Below are positions 1 to 5,993 of a stretch of DNA of 6,231 bases, piece after piece; positions within the stretch are counted from its first letter, which is position 1; each line of letters begins with the position of its first letter. Position numbers and translations under genes: made by a program. The notes under the pieces were generated by a model that saw only the letters and a list, made by a program, of their open reading frames with translations, was not told where the DNA came from and searched no databases. Origin of the DNA: Rhizobium sp. Q54 (lineage in GTDB: Bacteria > Pseudomonadota > Alphaproteobacteria > Rhizobiales > Beijerinckiaceae); the NCBI GenBank assembly GCA_945901195.1, contig CAMDKB010000278.1, positions 1 through 6,231 of the forward strand, in the 5' to 3' direction.

Positions 1-1389
1 ACCATTTGACTTCGCTGGGGAGATGCCGCGCTTGTGCAGTTCCTCTACAAAACGGCGGTTGCCCAGAACCGGCGCGCCCTCCGACTGCGCCCAGAATTTG
101 TAATTCTGGTAGGCATCGCTACGCGTGACTGCCCACTCCGTATCGAACTCGGTCCGCTCATCCAGCCAGTTGGCGATGAAATCCATTTCACTCCGATAGG
201 TCTTCGTTGCTGCCTGGACGGCTGCTGACGGCCCGAGACCGTCCTTCTGCCATTTGAAGCAACCTTTGATTGCCCACGCCAGGATGCCGGGCAGTTCAGG
301 GTACAACTTCGTCTCGCGAAAATTCTCGACCTTCTGGTCTTCAGTAACCTTCTGGTGGAAACCGAGAATGTTCAGCCGCCGCCAGATGCCATCGTCGGTC
401 CCCTTCACGAACGGTCGATGGTTGGTCATCAGGATCGTTTTATGCGTGGGCATAAAGGTGAAGGGATCGCGATTCAGCATGCGGGCCGTGATCGGCTCGT
501 TGGAGGTGATGGACTTCACCTGAGCCTCGGCAAGGCTGCAATGCTCGTCCGTTTCGCTCGTGATGACGAGCCGCTTACCGCGCAAGGCGGCAACGTCCGG
601 CGATGCAGCACCCTTCTCACCCTGTCGTTCCATGAGCAGCGTGGAGCGAGCGATGCCCGCATAATCGCCCATCATTTTGTACAGCGTCATCACTACCGTC
701 GTCTTGCCATTGCCGCCGCTCCCGAAAAGGCAGACGAGCATTTCCTCCGAAACCTCGCCGGTCAGTATGTAACCGGCGATGCGCTGCACATATTCGACCG
801 TCTCCGCGTCACCGGCGAAAACCCAATCGAGATATGCGAGCCATTCGGGACATCCGGCGTCTTTATCCGGCGTGACACCTGTGCTCTTCGTGATGTAGTC
901 CTTGCGCCGGGGTAAATGCGCCTGCTTTTTGCGCAGATCGAAGGTCACTTCATCACAGCCTAGCAGCATAGGATCAGCATCGAACAAGCTGGGCTCGGCA
1001 CGGATTTTGGGATGCCCTTTGGCAAGGTAGATCATCGCGACTAGGCGCTCGCGCTTCTGAGAGGCCAGCGCGTGCTTGCGAAGAGCTGCTTTCTCATCGT
1101 CGGGGAGGGTATCTGCCCAGCGAAACATCTGTTCAGTTGCTGCTCGAGCGAACGGAATAAGCGCGAGGTCCGACGCCTCAACCCACAATTTTCCGTTCCA
1201 AACCCTCCATACAGCCCATTTTTCGACGTAACGCAGGTCATGGCCGAACATGGCTACCAGCAAGTCGGCATTCCCCGCGTCGCTCCGCCGATATTGTGTC
1301 GGATCCACGGACGCGCCGGTATGCGACCCTGCGAGAGCGGCGAGCAATTCCTCTTCGTTTACTGGGCCGGTGTTATCGATCTTGCTCAT
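1..1389 (-). CDS. D5/P4-family phage-plasmid primase helicase (SF3 ATPase), C-terminus beyond window
   Basis: This open frame of 463 codons starts at the ATG at 1389 and runs off the window edge without a stop. Residues about 45-190 match the D5_N pattern: a Trp-rich stretch ending WNGKLW at 64-69, then DPMLLGCDEVTFDLR near 139-153. A superfamily 3 helicase core follows: Walker A GSGGNGKTT (223-231), a Walker B-like RLVITSETDE (273-282), the sensor stretch ILMTNHRP (319-326), and GTDDGIWRRL (330-339) carrying the arginine finger. Proteins of this family unwind DNA at the origin of satellite phages and plasmids, acting as hexameric ATPases. Its ATG overlaps the stop of the upstream primase gene as ATGA (1386-1389), which implies coupled translation. 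The primase active site sits on that separate protein rather than being fused as in P4 alpha. Confidence 0.93.
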   Translation of the reverse strand, partial: MSKIDNTGPVNEEELLAALAGSHTGASVDPTQYRRSDAGNADLLVAMFGHDLRYVEKWAVWRVWNGKLWVEASDLALIPFARAATEQMFRWADTLPDDEKAALRKHALASQKRERLVAMIYLAKGHPKIRAEPSLFDADPMLLGCDEVTFDLRKKQAHLPRRKDYITKSTGVTPDKDAGCPEWLAYLDWVFAGDAETVEYVQRIAGYILTGEVSEEMLVCLFGSGGNGKTTVVMTLYKMMGDYAGIARSTLLMERQGEKGAASPDVAALRGKRLVITSETDEHCSLAEAQVKSITSNEPITARMLNRDPFTFMPTHKTILMTNHRPFVKGTDDGIWRRLNILGFHQKVTEDQKVENFRETKLYPELPGILAWAIKGCFKWQKDGLGPSAAVQAATKTYRSEMDFIANWLDERTEFDTEWAVTRSDAYQNYKFWAQSEGAPVLGNRRFVEELHKRGISPAKSNG

Positions 1390-2558
1390 TGGAACGGCTC
1401 CCCTGTTTGCGCTACGCGCGTTTCGATCTTGCCAAACACCATCGCCAGCCTTGCCGCACGCGCTGCGAGTTCCTTCTCGCCGGCCGCATGCAGTGCTACC
1501 GCAGCGTCGCAACACAGCTTTCGAATTGAGAAATCACGCCCCGTAGACGAACCGCGTCTCGCCCACGCGAGGGCTTGCGCGATATCGTGATCAGCATTCG
1601 GGTCTTCGTCGCCGATACAGGTCTCGTGGAATGCCGCAGCGAGAAGATCTTCATCCTCGATGCCAAAAGTGGTGCGAATGAGCTTGCAGAACGACAGACG
1701 CCGACCGCGCTCGCTGCGGTAGTTTTTATGCTGCGACCGCAGCACATGCGACTTGGCGATGATTTCAACGAACGCCGCTGCAACTTCGGGCATTGGTGCG
1801 CTCACTATGGGTGTCACAACGCGCACCGTGTCGCTATTATCTCGCTCAAGCTTTGCGCTACGCGCAATCACGTCGGGGGGAACGTTGATAATTTGCGAAC
1901 CCGGCAGAAGGCCGTGCCTTTGTCCAATCGGATCGCAGCCCGTCATGATAACGGGCGCAGACGTAAAAATGAGATGCGCCTTGTCGAAGGTCGACTGATC
2001 GATACACAGAAGATGCGCGAATGTGGGCTTCCATGCCAAGGGCAGGACGGCTTGATCTAGCAGGAAGAACAGGTGCATCCTGATTTCGTGCCGCTTGGAC
2101 GGATGGCCGCTGCTTCCTGAAAACTGCCACACACAGGCAGTATTTCTGAACACATCGGGCAACAACCCCCTGGCATAGGTTGCGAGCGCTTCGCCGTCGC
2201 GCCAGTCGATCGAAGCCGGGCGCGGAAGTTTGTCTAAATCCAGTGCGAGCCATTGCCTCGCGACCACACGCAGCCCAGCTACATAATGTTCGCCTGTGCG
2301 CTCGTCGATCCCTGCTTGGCACTTGCGACGAAGGCGCTTCGCATTTGCGTCAACTGCAACTGCTTCCTTGACAAGAGCGACACGGGGCCAGCGTTCTATT
2401 ACTCTTATGACAACGAGAATGTCTCGCAGGCTCATGATCGGAATTTCCTTGGCTTGGAACCATTTTGCGTTCGCTGTAGGAACAATCGAGCCGCCCACCT
2501 GCCAAACTTTGGCAAGGTAAAGAGGAGCGCTTGCACGAAGGAGGGTCACTGTGGTCAT
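1386..2558 (-). CDS. Archaeo-eukaryotic-type (AEP) primase/polymerase-like replication protein
   Basis: This 390-residue protein probably makes primers or short DNA for replication of the element. The N-terminal part (about 10-70) has the conserved look of mobile-element AEP primases. The first metal-binding motif is WLALDLDKLP (103-112), with Asp107 and Asp109 as the likely DxD pair. A second block runs from SGSSGH (147-152) to MHLFFLLD (161-168), with His162 as the likely motif II histidine. A third runs from Asp187 through FTSAPVI (198-204) and DPIGQRHG (209-216). Residues about 280-390 look like a helical linker/C-terminal domain. I chose the ATG at 2558 because it overlaps the upstream stop as ATGA, the same arrangement as at the downstream helicase. 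An ATG at 2591 (401 residues) has a GAGG seven bases upstream and cannot be excluded. The AEP assignment rests on motifs read by eye; the exact subfamily is not identified. Confidence 0.8.
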   Translation of the reverse strand: MTTVTLLRASAPLYLAKVWQVGGSIVPTANAKWFQAKEIPIMSLRDILVVIRVIERWPRVALVKEAVAVDANAKRLRRKCQAGIDERTGEHYVAGLRVVARQWLALDLDKLPRPASIDWRDGEALATYARGLLPDVFRNTACVWQFSGSSGHPSKRHEIRMHLFFLLDQAVLPLAWKPTFAHLLCIDQSTFDKAHLIFTSAPVIMTGCDPIGQRHGLLPGSQIINVPPDVIARSAKLERDNSDTVRVVTPIVSAPMPEVAAAFVEIIAKSHVLRSQHKNYRSERGRRLSFCKLIRTTFGIEDEDLLAAAFHETCIGDEDPNADHDIAQALAWARRGSSTGRDFSIRKLCCDAAVALHAAGEKELAARAARLAMVFGKIETRVAQTGEPFQ

Positions 2559-3298
2559 AAAGCGGACCCCAGCAGCAGCGCTGATGCGCATGGAACATCC
2601 TCAACCAGCCGGCGTGCCAACGCCTGACCCTTGCACGAGAGCAACACTTTACCGTGTCCGACGCCGACGATGGCCTCTAGTATTCTCTTGACCTTCCGCT
2701 GTTGAGGTTCGATCTCAGAACGCCGTTCCAGAAGTGATGCGAGGGATTTGATGTTCGGCGCAGATTGCTCCACTGTCGCCACAGTCGCGAGCACGTTCAC
2801 GGTCCACATCTCAAGCCAGCATCCTCCGTCCAACTCAGCAGCGCGCGCGGAAAATGCGGACGCCCGAAGCAGCTCCGGAAAGCTTGCCATTTCGTTACCA
2901 TTGCCAATCAACGCTTCAGCAATCGGCCCCGACATAGTGAAGCGGGCCAACTGGGAAAAAACGTCAGCTTCGTGGATCAACACGAGGGGTGGCAGGAGAT
3001 CCAGATGCAGGGCGTGGCCCAACCAATTCCCAGGCACGGTCAGGTCCTGGAATATCTTGGCCTTTATGAGTGGCACGCGCGCGAGTGCGTATACGGCGAC
3101 GTGGCCGGCCTCATGCGCTGCCGCTTGGAATTTTGTGTGCGTCGTTAAGGTGTTCCCACACCCCCACTTACGGAATGCCGCCGCCAGTTTCTCATCATCC
3201 AAGTGTGGCGTCTTCGCATTGATATCCGCGAAAGCACGAAGCAGCGGGCGGAGCGATAAAGGATAGGTCTTCTGCTGACCTGCAAATGTCTTGGACAT
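2555..3298 (-). CDS. Stand-alone HEAGH zinc metallopeptidase-like protein (M41/FtsH-peptidase-like)
   Basis: This 247-residue protein carries AAAHEAGHVAVYALARVPL (about 59-77). The HExxH motif at 62-66 would supply two zinc ligands and the catalytic glutamate. The context (HEAGH followed by a hydrophobic helix, then SGPIAEALIG at 123-132 and an acidic NEMASFPELL stretch) recalls the peptidase domain of FtsH (family M41). There, a downstream acidic residue is the third zinc ligand; Glu136 or Glu142 are candidates here. No AAA+ ATPase domain, signal peptide or clear membrane segment is visible, so a cytoplasmic, ATPase-free protein is inferred. The start is one of two adjacent ATGs (3301 or 3298); a GAGG seven bases before the second favours 3298. 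Its TGA overlaps the primase ATG at 2555-2558, placing it in the replication operon. The substrate is unknown, and other zincin families remain possible. Confidence 0.72.
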   Translation of the reverse strand: MSKTFAGQQKTYPLSLRPLLRAFADINAKTPHLDDEKLAAAFRKWGCGNTLTTHTKFQAAAHEAGHVAVYALARVPLIKAKIFQDLTVPGNWLGHALHLDLLPPLVLIHEADVFSQLARFTMSGPIAEALIGNGNEMASFPELLRASAFSARAAELDGGCWLEMWTVNVLATVATVEQSAPNIKSLASLLERRSEIEPQQRKVKRILEAIVGVGHGKVLLSCKGQALARRLVEDVPCASALLLGSAL

Positions 3299-3309
3299 CA
3301 TCTAACCTC

Positions 3310-3324
3310 AAAATCTGAGATTTT
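3310..3324. promoter_or_regulatory. 15-bp perfect palindrome in the leader of the metallopeptidase-primase-helicase operon
   Basis: AAAATCT, a single central G and AGATTTT form a perfect 7+1+7 dyad. It lies between the AlpA-like stop (3354) and the metallopeptidase start, just ahead of the GAGG ribosome-binding site. An odd-length, AT-rich dyad of this size is more typical of a protein-binding operator than of an RNA hairpin, since a one-base loop cannot form. It could control the replication operon. No convincing -35/-10 pair was found in the 52-base gap, so the operon may be transcribed from upstream of the AlpA-like gene. Confidence 0.35.
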
Positions 3325-3353
3325 CGGTGATTTGTGCTACGGATTGGAATTGC

Positions 3354-3578
3354 TCAGGAGCCGGTGTGCGAGGTCGACTGCTGCGGCTTGCCGATGCGCG
3401 ACCGCGCCCACTCGTCGAGCTTCAAGGGCTCATAGACGACAATGCGCTTGCCGATCTTGCGGTATTCGGGCCCGCCACCGACTGTCGCCAGCTTCGCAAG
3501 GCTGCGCTGAGTGCAAAAGCCATAGTACTTGCGGAGGTATTCGGCCGCTTCCTTGCGGCGCAGAAATTGCATCGTCAT
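3354..3578 (-). CDS. AlpA/excisionase-like helix-turn-helix DNA-binding protein
   Basis: This 74-residue protein has the compact MerR-like winged helix found in phage excisionases and P4 AlpA regulators. FLRRKEAAEYL (5-15) gives helix 1 and the start of the turn, TQRSLAKLATVG (23-34) the recognition region, and GPEYRKIGKRIVVYE (36-50) the basic beta wing. KLDEWARSRIG (53-63) is the typical closing helix. Family members bind DNA near att sites or promoters and act as recombination directionality factors or as activators of integrase expression. The ATG at 3578 is preferred because AGGG lies seven bases upstream; a TTG at 3593 is the longer alternative and an ATG at 3572 the shorter. It sits between the integrase block and the replication operon, where a switch protein would be expected, and directly follows a repeat-rich control region (3620-3693). 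Confidence 0.82.
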   Translation of the reverse strand: MTMQFLRRKEAAEYLRKYYGFCTQRSLAKLATVGGGPEYRKIGKRIVVYEPLKLDEWARSRIGKPQQSTSHTGS

Positions 3579-3619
3579 TCCGTCACCCTGCAACTCGGTT
3601 AAGCCGTGAATGACGAGGT

Positions 3620-3648
3620 TATTTGACGGAAATTTCGCCTTTGTCCAA
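3620..3648 (-). promoter_or_regulatory. Candidate promoter for the AlpA-like gene
   Basis: On the minus strand TTGGAC (3648-3643) and CAAATA (3625-3620) are separated by 17 bases and lie about 40-70 bases upstream of the AlpA-like ATG. The -35 is fair and the -10 is weak, so this is only a candidate. It sits immediately downstream, in the direction of transcription, of the 3651-3693 repeats, a good position for control by a protein bound there. Confidence 0.3.
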
Positions 3649-3650
3649 AT

Positions 3651-3693
3651 GTGTATTTGCGTGTAATTGCGTCATGGGCCGACGCAATTACAC
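3651..3693. repeat. Tandem 10-bp repeat plus perfect 13-bp inverted repeat (operator, iteron or hairpin)
   Basis: GTGTATTTGC (3651-3660) is followed directly by GTGTAATTGC (3661-3670), a head-to-tail 10-bp repeat with one mismatch. The second copy is also the left arm of a perfect 13-bp inverted repeat: GTGTAATTGCGTC at 3661-3673 and its complement at 3681-3693, separated by seven bases. The net result is three copies of one site, two direct and one inverted. The right arm includes the last codon and TAA stop of the 190-residue gene. As RNA it would fold into a strong hairpin, but no T-run follows on either strand, so a classical intrinsic terminator is unlikely. Copies spaced one helical turn apart suggest cooperative protein binding, for example by the AlpA-like protein or at a replication origin. 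Confidence 0.6.
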
Positions 3694-4260
3694 CTTCGGC
3701 TTGCGAGGTCCCTTAGGCCCTTGAATTTGGCGGCCTTGGACATGCGCCAGAGTCTCGCGAACTTTTTTCTGATTTTCGAGCGCCCGGATAGTCGACGCAA
3801 TTTTCTCAGCTTGACGCTGAGTTATCGGCTTTCCATTTTTGGCTATCGCCTCCTTTAAGGCCGTGGCGAGATCAGGTGCGCTACCAGACCTCAGCAGTGA
3901 TTGGGCCTTGACTGCATCGACCTGCAATCCCGACCAAAGCAACTCATCACCTTGTATAAAATGATCGCCATGTTCGCCGCGCTCCAGCCTTAGGGAACCC
4001 ACATTTGTTGCCAACGCGTCATAGGCCGCGTCGTAATCCGACCCCGCCCAATCGAGCAGGAGTGGCGACTCAAAAAGGTCTTTGGGAACGCGCGAACGCT
4101 GATGTCGCGCGGAGACCTTCCCTTCGTTGTAACCTTCAATCTCGATTCGCTGCTCAAAGGCGGCAATCATGAACTCGCGGAATGCCTGACCTACTTCTTG
4201 TGGAGGACGGCCGGAGCTGCGGATGAAATCCATCACGTCCGACAATGTCATGTATTTCAT
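3688..4260 (-). CDS. Hypothetical protein, 190 residues, basic C-terminal tail
   Basis: I do not recognise this protein. The N-terminal half is mixed and probably helical (TLSDVMDFIRSS at 5-16, QAFREFMIAAFEQRIEIEG at 25-43). An acidic and aromatic centre follows (LLLDWAGSDYDAAYDAL at 67-83; DELLWSGL at 105-112). The C-terminal third looks like long charged helices (LATALKEAIAKNG at 131-143; RQAEKIASTIRALENQKK at 149-166). It ends in a Pro/Lys/Arg tail, GPKGPRKPKV, that could contact nucleic acid. No transmembrane segment or signal peptide is seen. The ATG at 4260 has GAGG seven bases upstream, and its first base is the last base of the upstream TGA stop, so translation is probably coupled. 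It is placed between integrase and AlpA-like regulator, a position often used for element-specific accessory genes; function is unassigned. Confidence 0.65.
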   Translation of the reverse strand: MKYMTLSDVMDFIRSSGRPPQEVGQAFREFMIAAFEQRIEIEGYNEGKVSARHQRSRVPKDLFESPLLLDWAGSDYDAAYDALATNVGSLRLERGEHGDHFIQGDELLWSGLQVDAVKAQSLLRSGSAPDLATALKEAIAKNGKPITQRQAEKIASTIRALENQKKVRETLAHVQGRQIQGPKGPRKPKV

Positions 4261-4499
4261 CACAAGGCCTCACGAGCCCAAGGGAGTGCGGGAAACCGAA
4301 AGGCCAAATCGGCTTGTCGGCTGGCCGACCTATTCCGCGCATTCGTATGCCAGTTCAATTGTGGTCCCGGTCGGATTGCCGCCCTCGTCGCGCGCTCTGC
4401 CATTGGGATGCTCAGGTTGGCGCGTATCTGCTCGATCACGATGATCGGATCAATACTCAACTCATCATTTTCTTCGGGCGGTGTTGCTGTCGGCTGCAT
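4260..4499 (-). CDS. Hypothetical small protein, 79 residues
   Basis: This small frame is open from the ATG at 4499, with AGGAG about ten bases upstream, to the TGA at 4260. Its stop shares one base with the ATG of the next gene (TGATG), which is the main argument that it is translated. A TTG at 4532 would add 11 residues but has no ribosome-binding site. The N-terminal part is acidic and reads like a genuine protein (PPEENDELSIDPIIVIEQI at 7-25, then NLSIPMAERATRAA at 28-41). The remainder is Arg-, Asn- and Ala-rich and low in hydrophobic core, so the 3' half may have drifted, be frameshifted or be intrinsically disordered. It starts 49 bases after the integrase stop, and integrase read-through could supply its transcript. 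No homologous family is recognised. Confidence 0.5.
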   Translation of the reverse strand: MQPTATPPEENDELSIDPIIVIEQIRANLSIPMAERATRAAIRPGPQLNWHTNARNRSASRQADLAFRFPALPWAREAL

Positions 4500-4548
4500 C
4501 GTAAATACACTCCTCAAACTACCTTTTGCCAACGCGCGGCTCGATCAA

Positions 4549-5814
4549 TTAGACCGCGACACCGCCCTTGTTCCCGTTCATCTTCGCCACGATGGTCGCG
4601 CCGATTGTATCGACCGCGCGTCGCATTGGGTCAGCGTCCAGATGCGCGTAGCGCTGAGTGGTTGCCGGCTGCGTATGTCCAAGCAATTTGCCGATGATCG
4701 GTAGCCCGAGAGATGCGCCAGCGCCGACGCTTGCGAAGCTATGACGTAGATCATGAAGGCGCAGTCCGTCGAGGTCGGCCGCCCGTCGTACGGCCTCCCA
4801 AGGTTTTTTCAAGTCAGCTCGCGGTTCGCCGCTCTTGGCTCCTGCGATGATATGTGGATTGCCGTCGATACGCGGCAGGCTCACGAGTATGGCTTGCGCG
4901 GGCGCGTTCAAATAGATCGGCTTCCGCCCTGTTTTGCTCTCAGCAAGATAAAGAATGCCGCGCTCCCAATCGACCTGGTTCCATTGCGCGTGCAATATCT
5001 CGCGCAAGCGGGCCCCTGTCAGGATCAAGAGCCGGATTGCCGAGATTGCAAAAGGATCAAGAACGCGTCGGCGGTTCTTCTCTCTAGGCAGATATTTCGC
5101 GCCCGGCTTTGCCTCGTCGACATCCCAAGCCAGCCCTTCCGTTTCCGCGAGGCGCAGCGCATCTCCAAGGCGGGCCAGCTCTTCGCCAGTCAGGAAGCGT
5201 TCTCGCCCTTGTTCACGATAGCGCTCAATACCCCGCGCGGGATTTAGGCCTTTAGGGGCAATGCCGCGAACGCCAGCCCATGAATAGAGCTTGCTCCATA
5301 CGGCGAGCGCCCGGTTTGCAGCGTAGGGCGTGTCACCCATCCTTAAGTGAAGCGCCGCCACATGACCTCTGGTAAGGGCTTCGGCCTTAATGCTGCCATG
5401 CGCGGCCTTCAGGCGAGCGAGCGCGAGGGAGTGCGCCCCGGCTGTGCTGCTTTTAACTTTGGCTTTAAGGTGTTCTGCCTCGAAGGCCTCGCAAAGGGCC
5501 GCAACGGTAAGGGCCCTGCGCTTCTCCATGATCGAAGCAGCGGGGTCGCCGCCCAGTCTGACCTTGGCGAGCGTGTCGGCTGCTGCCCGACGGGCCTGAT
5601 CTGGTGTGAGCACCCCAACCCTGCCGATCGTCAAGCGCCGCTTTGAGACGCCGCGCCCGCCGCCATGCGGCCGATACTCGACCACGTAGGACATTGCGCC
5701 GCTCGGCATGACCCTGACGCCGAAACCAGCAAGGTCGCTGTCGAAGGCGACGAAAGGCTTTGCATCGGGGGCGAGTGCATCGATCGCACGCTTGGTGATT
5801 TTGAGGGAGGTCAT
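4549..5814 (-). CDS. P4-type tyrosine recombinase (site-specific integrase)
   Basis: This complete 421-residue integrase would insert the element into, and with a directionality factor excise it from, the tRNA-Thr site about 170 bases upstream. Residues 1-95 form the arm-type DNA-binding domain of the P4 group (MTSLKITKRAIDAL; FGVRVMPSGAMSYVVEYR; RLTIGRVGVLTPDQAR). Residues about 100-200 form the SAM-like core-binding domain. The catalytic domain carries the full set: Arg269 in TGARLREI, Lys294 in SKTGRKP, His354 and Arg357 in LHDLRHSF, His380 in LLGHTQ and the nucleophile Tyr389 in TQRYAHLD. Length is normal for the family and nothing is missing, so the enzyme looks functional. The ATG at 5814 has AGGA seven bases upstream. 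A promoter at 5908-5936 and direct repeats at 5845-5876 lie in its leader, which suggests autoregulation. Confidence 0.97.
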   Translation of the reverse strand: MTSLKITKRAIDALAPDAKPFVAFDSDLAGFGVRVMPSGAMSYVVEYRPHGGGRGVSKRRLTIGRVGVLTPDQARRAAADTLAKVRLGGDPAASIMEKRRALTVAALCEAFEAEHLKAKVKSSTAGAHSLALARLKAAHGSIKAEALTRGHVAALHLRMGDTPYAANRALAVWSKLYSWAGVRGIAPKGLNPARGIERYREQGRERFLTGEELARLGDALRLAETEGLAWDVDEAKPGAKYLPREKNRRRVLDPFAISAIRLLILTGARLREILHAQWNQVDWERGILYLAESKTGRKPIYLNAPAQAILVSLPRIDGNPHIIAGAKSGEPRADLKKPWEAVRRAADLDGLRLHDLRHSFASVGAGASLGLPIIGKLLGHTQPATTQRYAHLDADPMRRAVDTIGATIVAKMNGNKGGVAV

Positions 5815-5844
5815 GTTCGCTTCCTGTCAGCCCGTTTGAGCTGT

Positions 5845-5876
5845 GTCGCCACCATGTCGCCACCATGTCGCCACCG
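5845..5876. repeat. Three 11-bp direct repeats, candidate integrase arm-type sites
   Basis: GTGCC-free unit GTCGCCACCAT occurs at 5845-5855 and 5856-5866, and a third, 3'-shortened copy GTCGCCACC occupies 5867-5875. The copies are head to tail at one helical-turn spacing, between the integrase promoter and its start codon. Tyrosine recombinases of the P4 and lambda groups bind short direct repeats of about this size in the attP arms through their N-terminal domain. The position fits both arm-site function and repression of the integrase's own transcript. The repeat number is too low and the units too short for a CRISPR array. Confidence 0.55.
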
Positions 5877-5893
5877 AAAAGGGCGATGCTGGA

Positions 5894-5967
5894 AAACACG
5901 AGTAAACATCATAATGACAAATGCTTTATTTTACAATAGGTTTAGCATGAATGGGTAAACACGGGTA
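5894..5967. repeat. Dispersed imperfect direct repeat flanking the integrase promoter
   Basis: AAACACGAGTA (5894-5904) and AAACACGGGTA (5957-5967) match at 10 of 11 bases in the same orientation, 63 bases apart. They bracket the putative integrase promoter, and the second lies about 27 bases before the tRNA-derived identity block. They could be another set of arm or accessory-factor sites, but an 11-bp match within 170 bases of AT-rich DNA is modest evidence. Confidence 0.3.
5908..5936 (-). promoter_or_regulatory. Sigma70-like promoter for the integrase
   Basis: On the minus strand, -35 TTGTAA (5936-5931; four of six consensus bases) and -10 TATGAT (5913-5908; five of six) are separated by exactly 17 bases in a locally AT-rich stretch. 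Transcription would start near 5900 and give a leader of roughly 85 bases that contains the 11-bp repeats. It is the best promoter match found in the window. Confidence 0.55.
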
Positions 5968-5993
5968 GGCTCCAGAAATCCTTATCCCTGACA

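Noticed and set aside
355..915. Open frame of 186 codons on the plus strand
   Set aside because: It is antisense to the Walker A/Walker B region of the helicase, whose family motifs are clear; the plus frame shows no recognisable domain.
1575..2060. Open frame of 161 codons on the plus strand inside the primase gene
   Set aside because: It is a shadow of the primase, which has catalytic motifs and coupled neighbours; long antisense frames are common in GC-rich DNA.
3661..3693. Intrinsic terminator for the 190-residue gene
   Set aside because: The stem is strong but AT-rich and no run of T follows on either strand, so it is listed as a repeat/operator instead.
5845..5876. CRISPR-like array
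   Set aside because: Units of 11 bp without spacers, only three copies, and no cas genes.
5465..5899. Open frame of 144 codons on the minus strand overlapping the integrase N-terminus
   Set aside because: The integrase frame carries conserved arm-binding motifs over the same bases; this frame translates the 11-bp repeats and has no motif.
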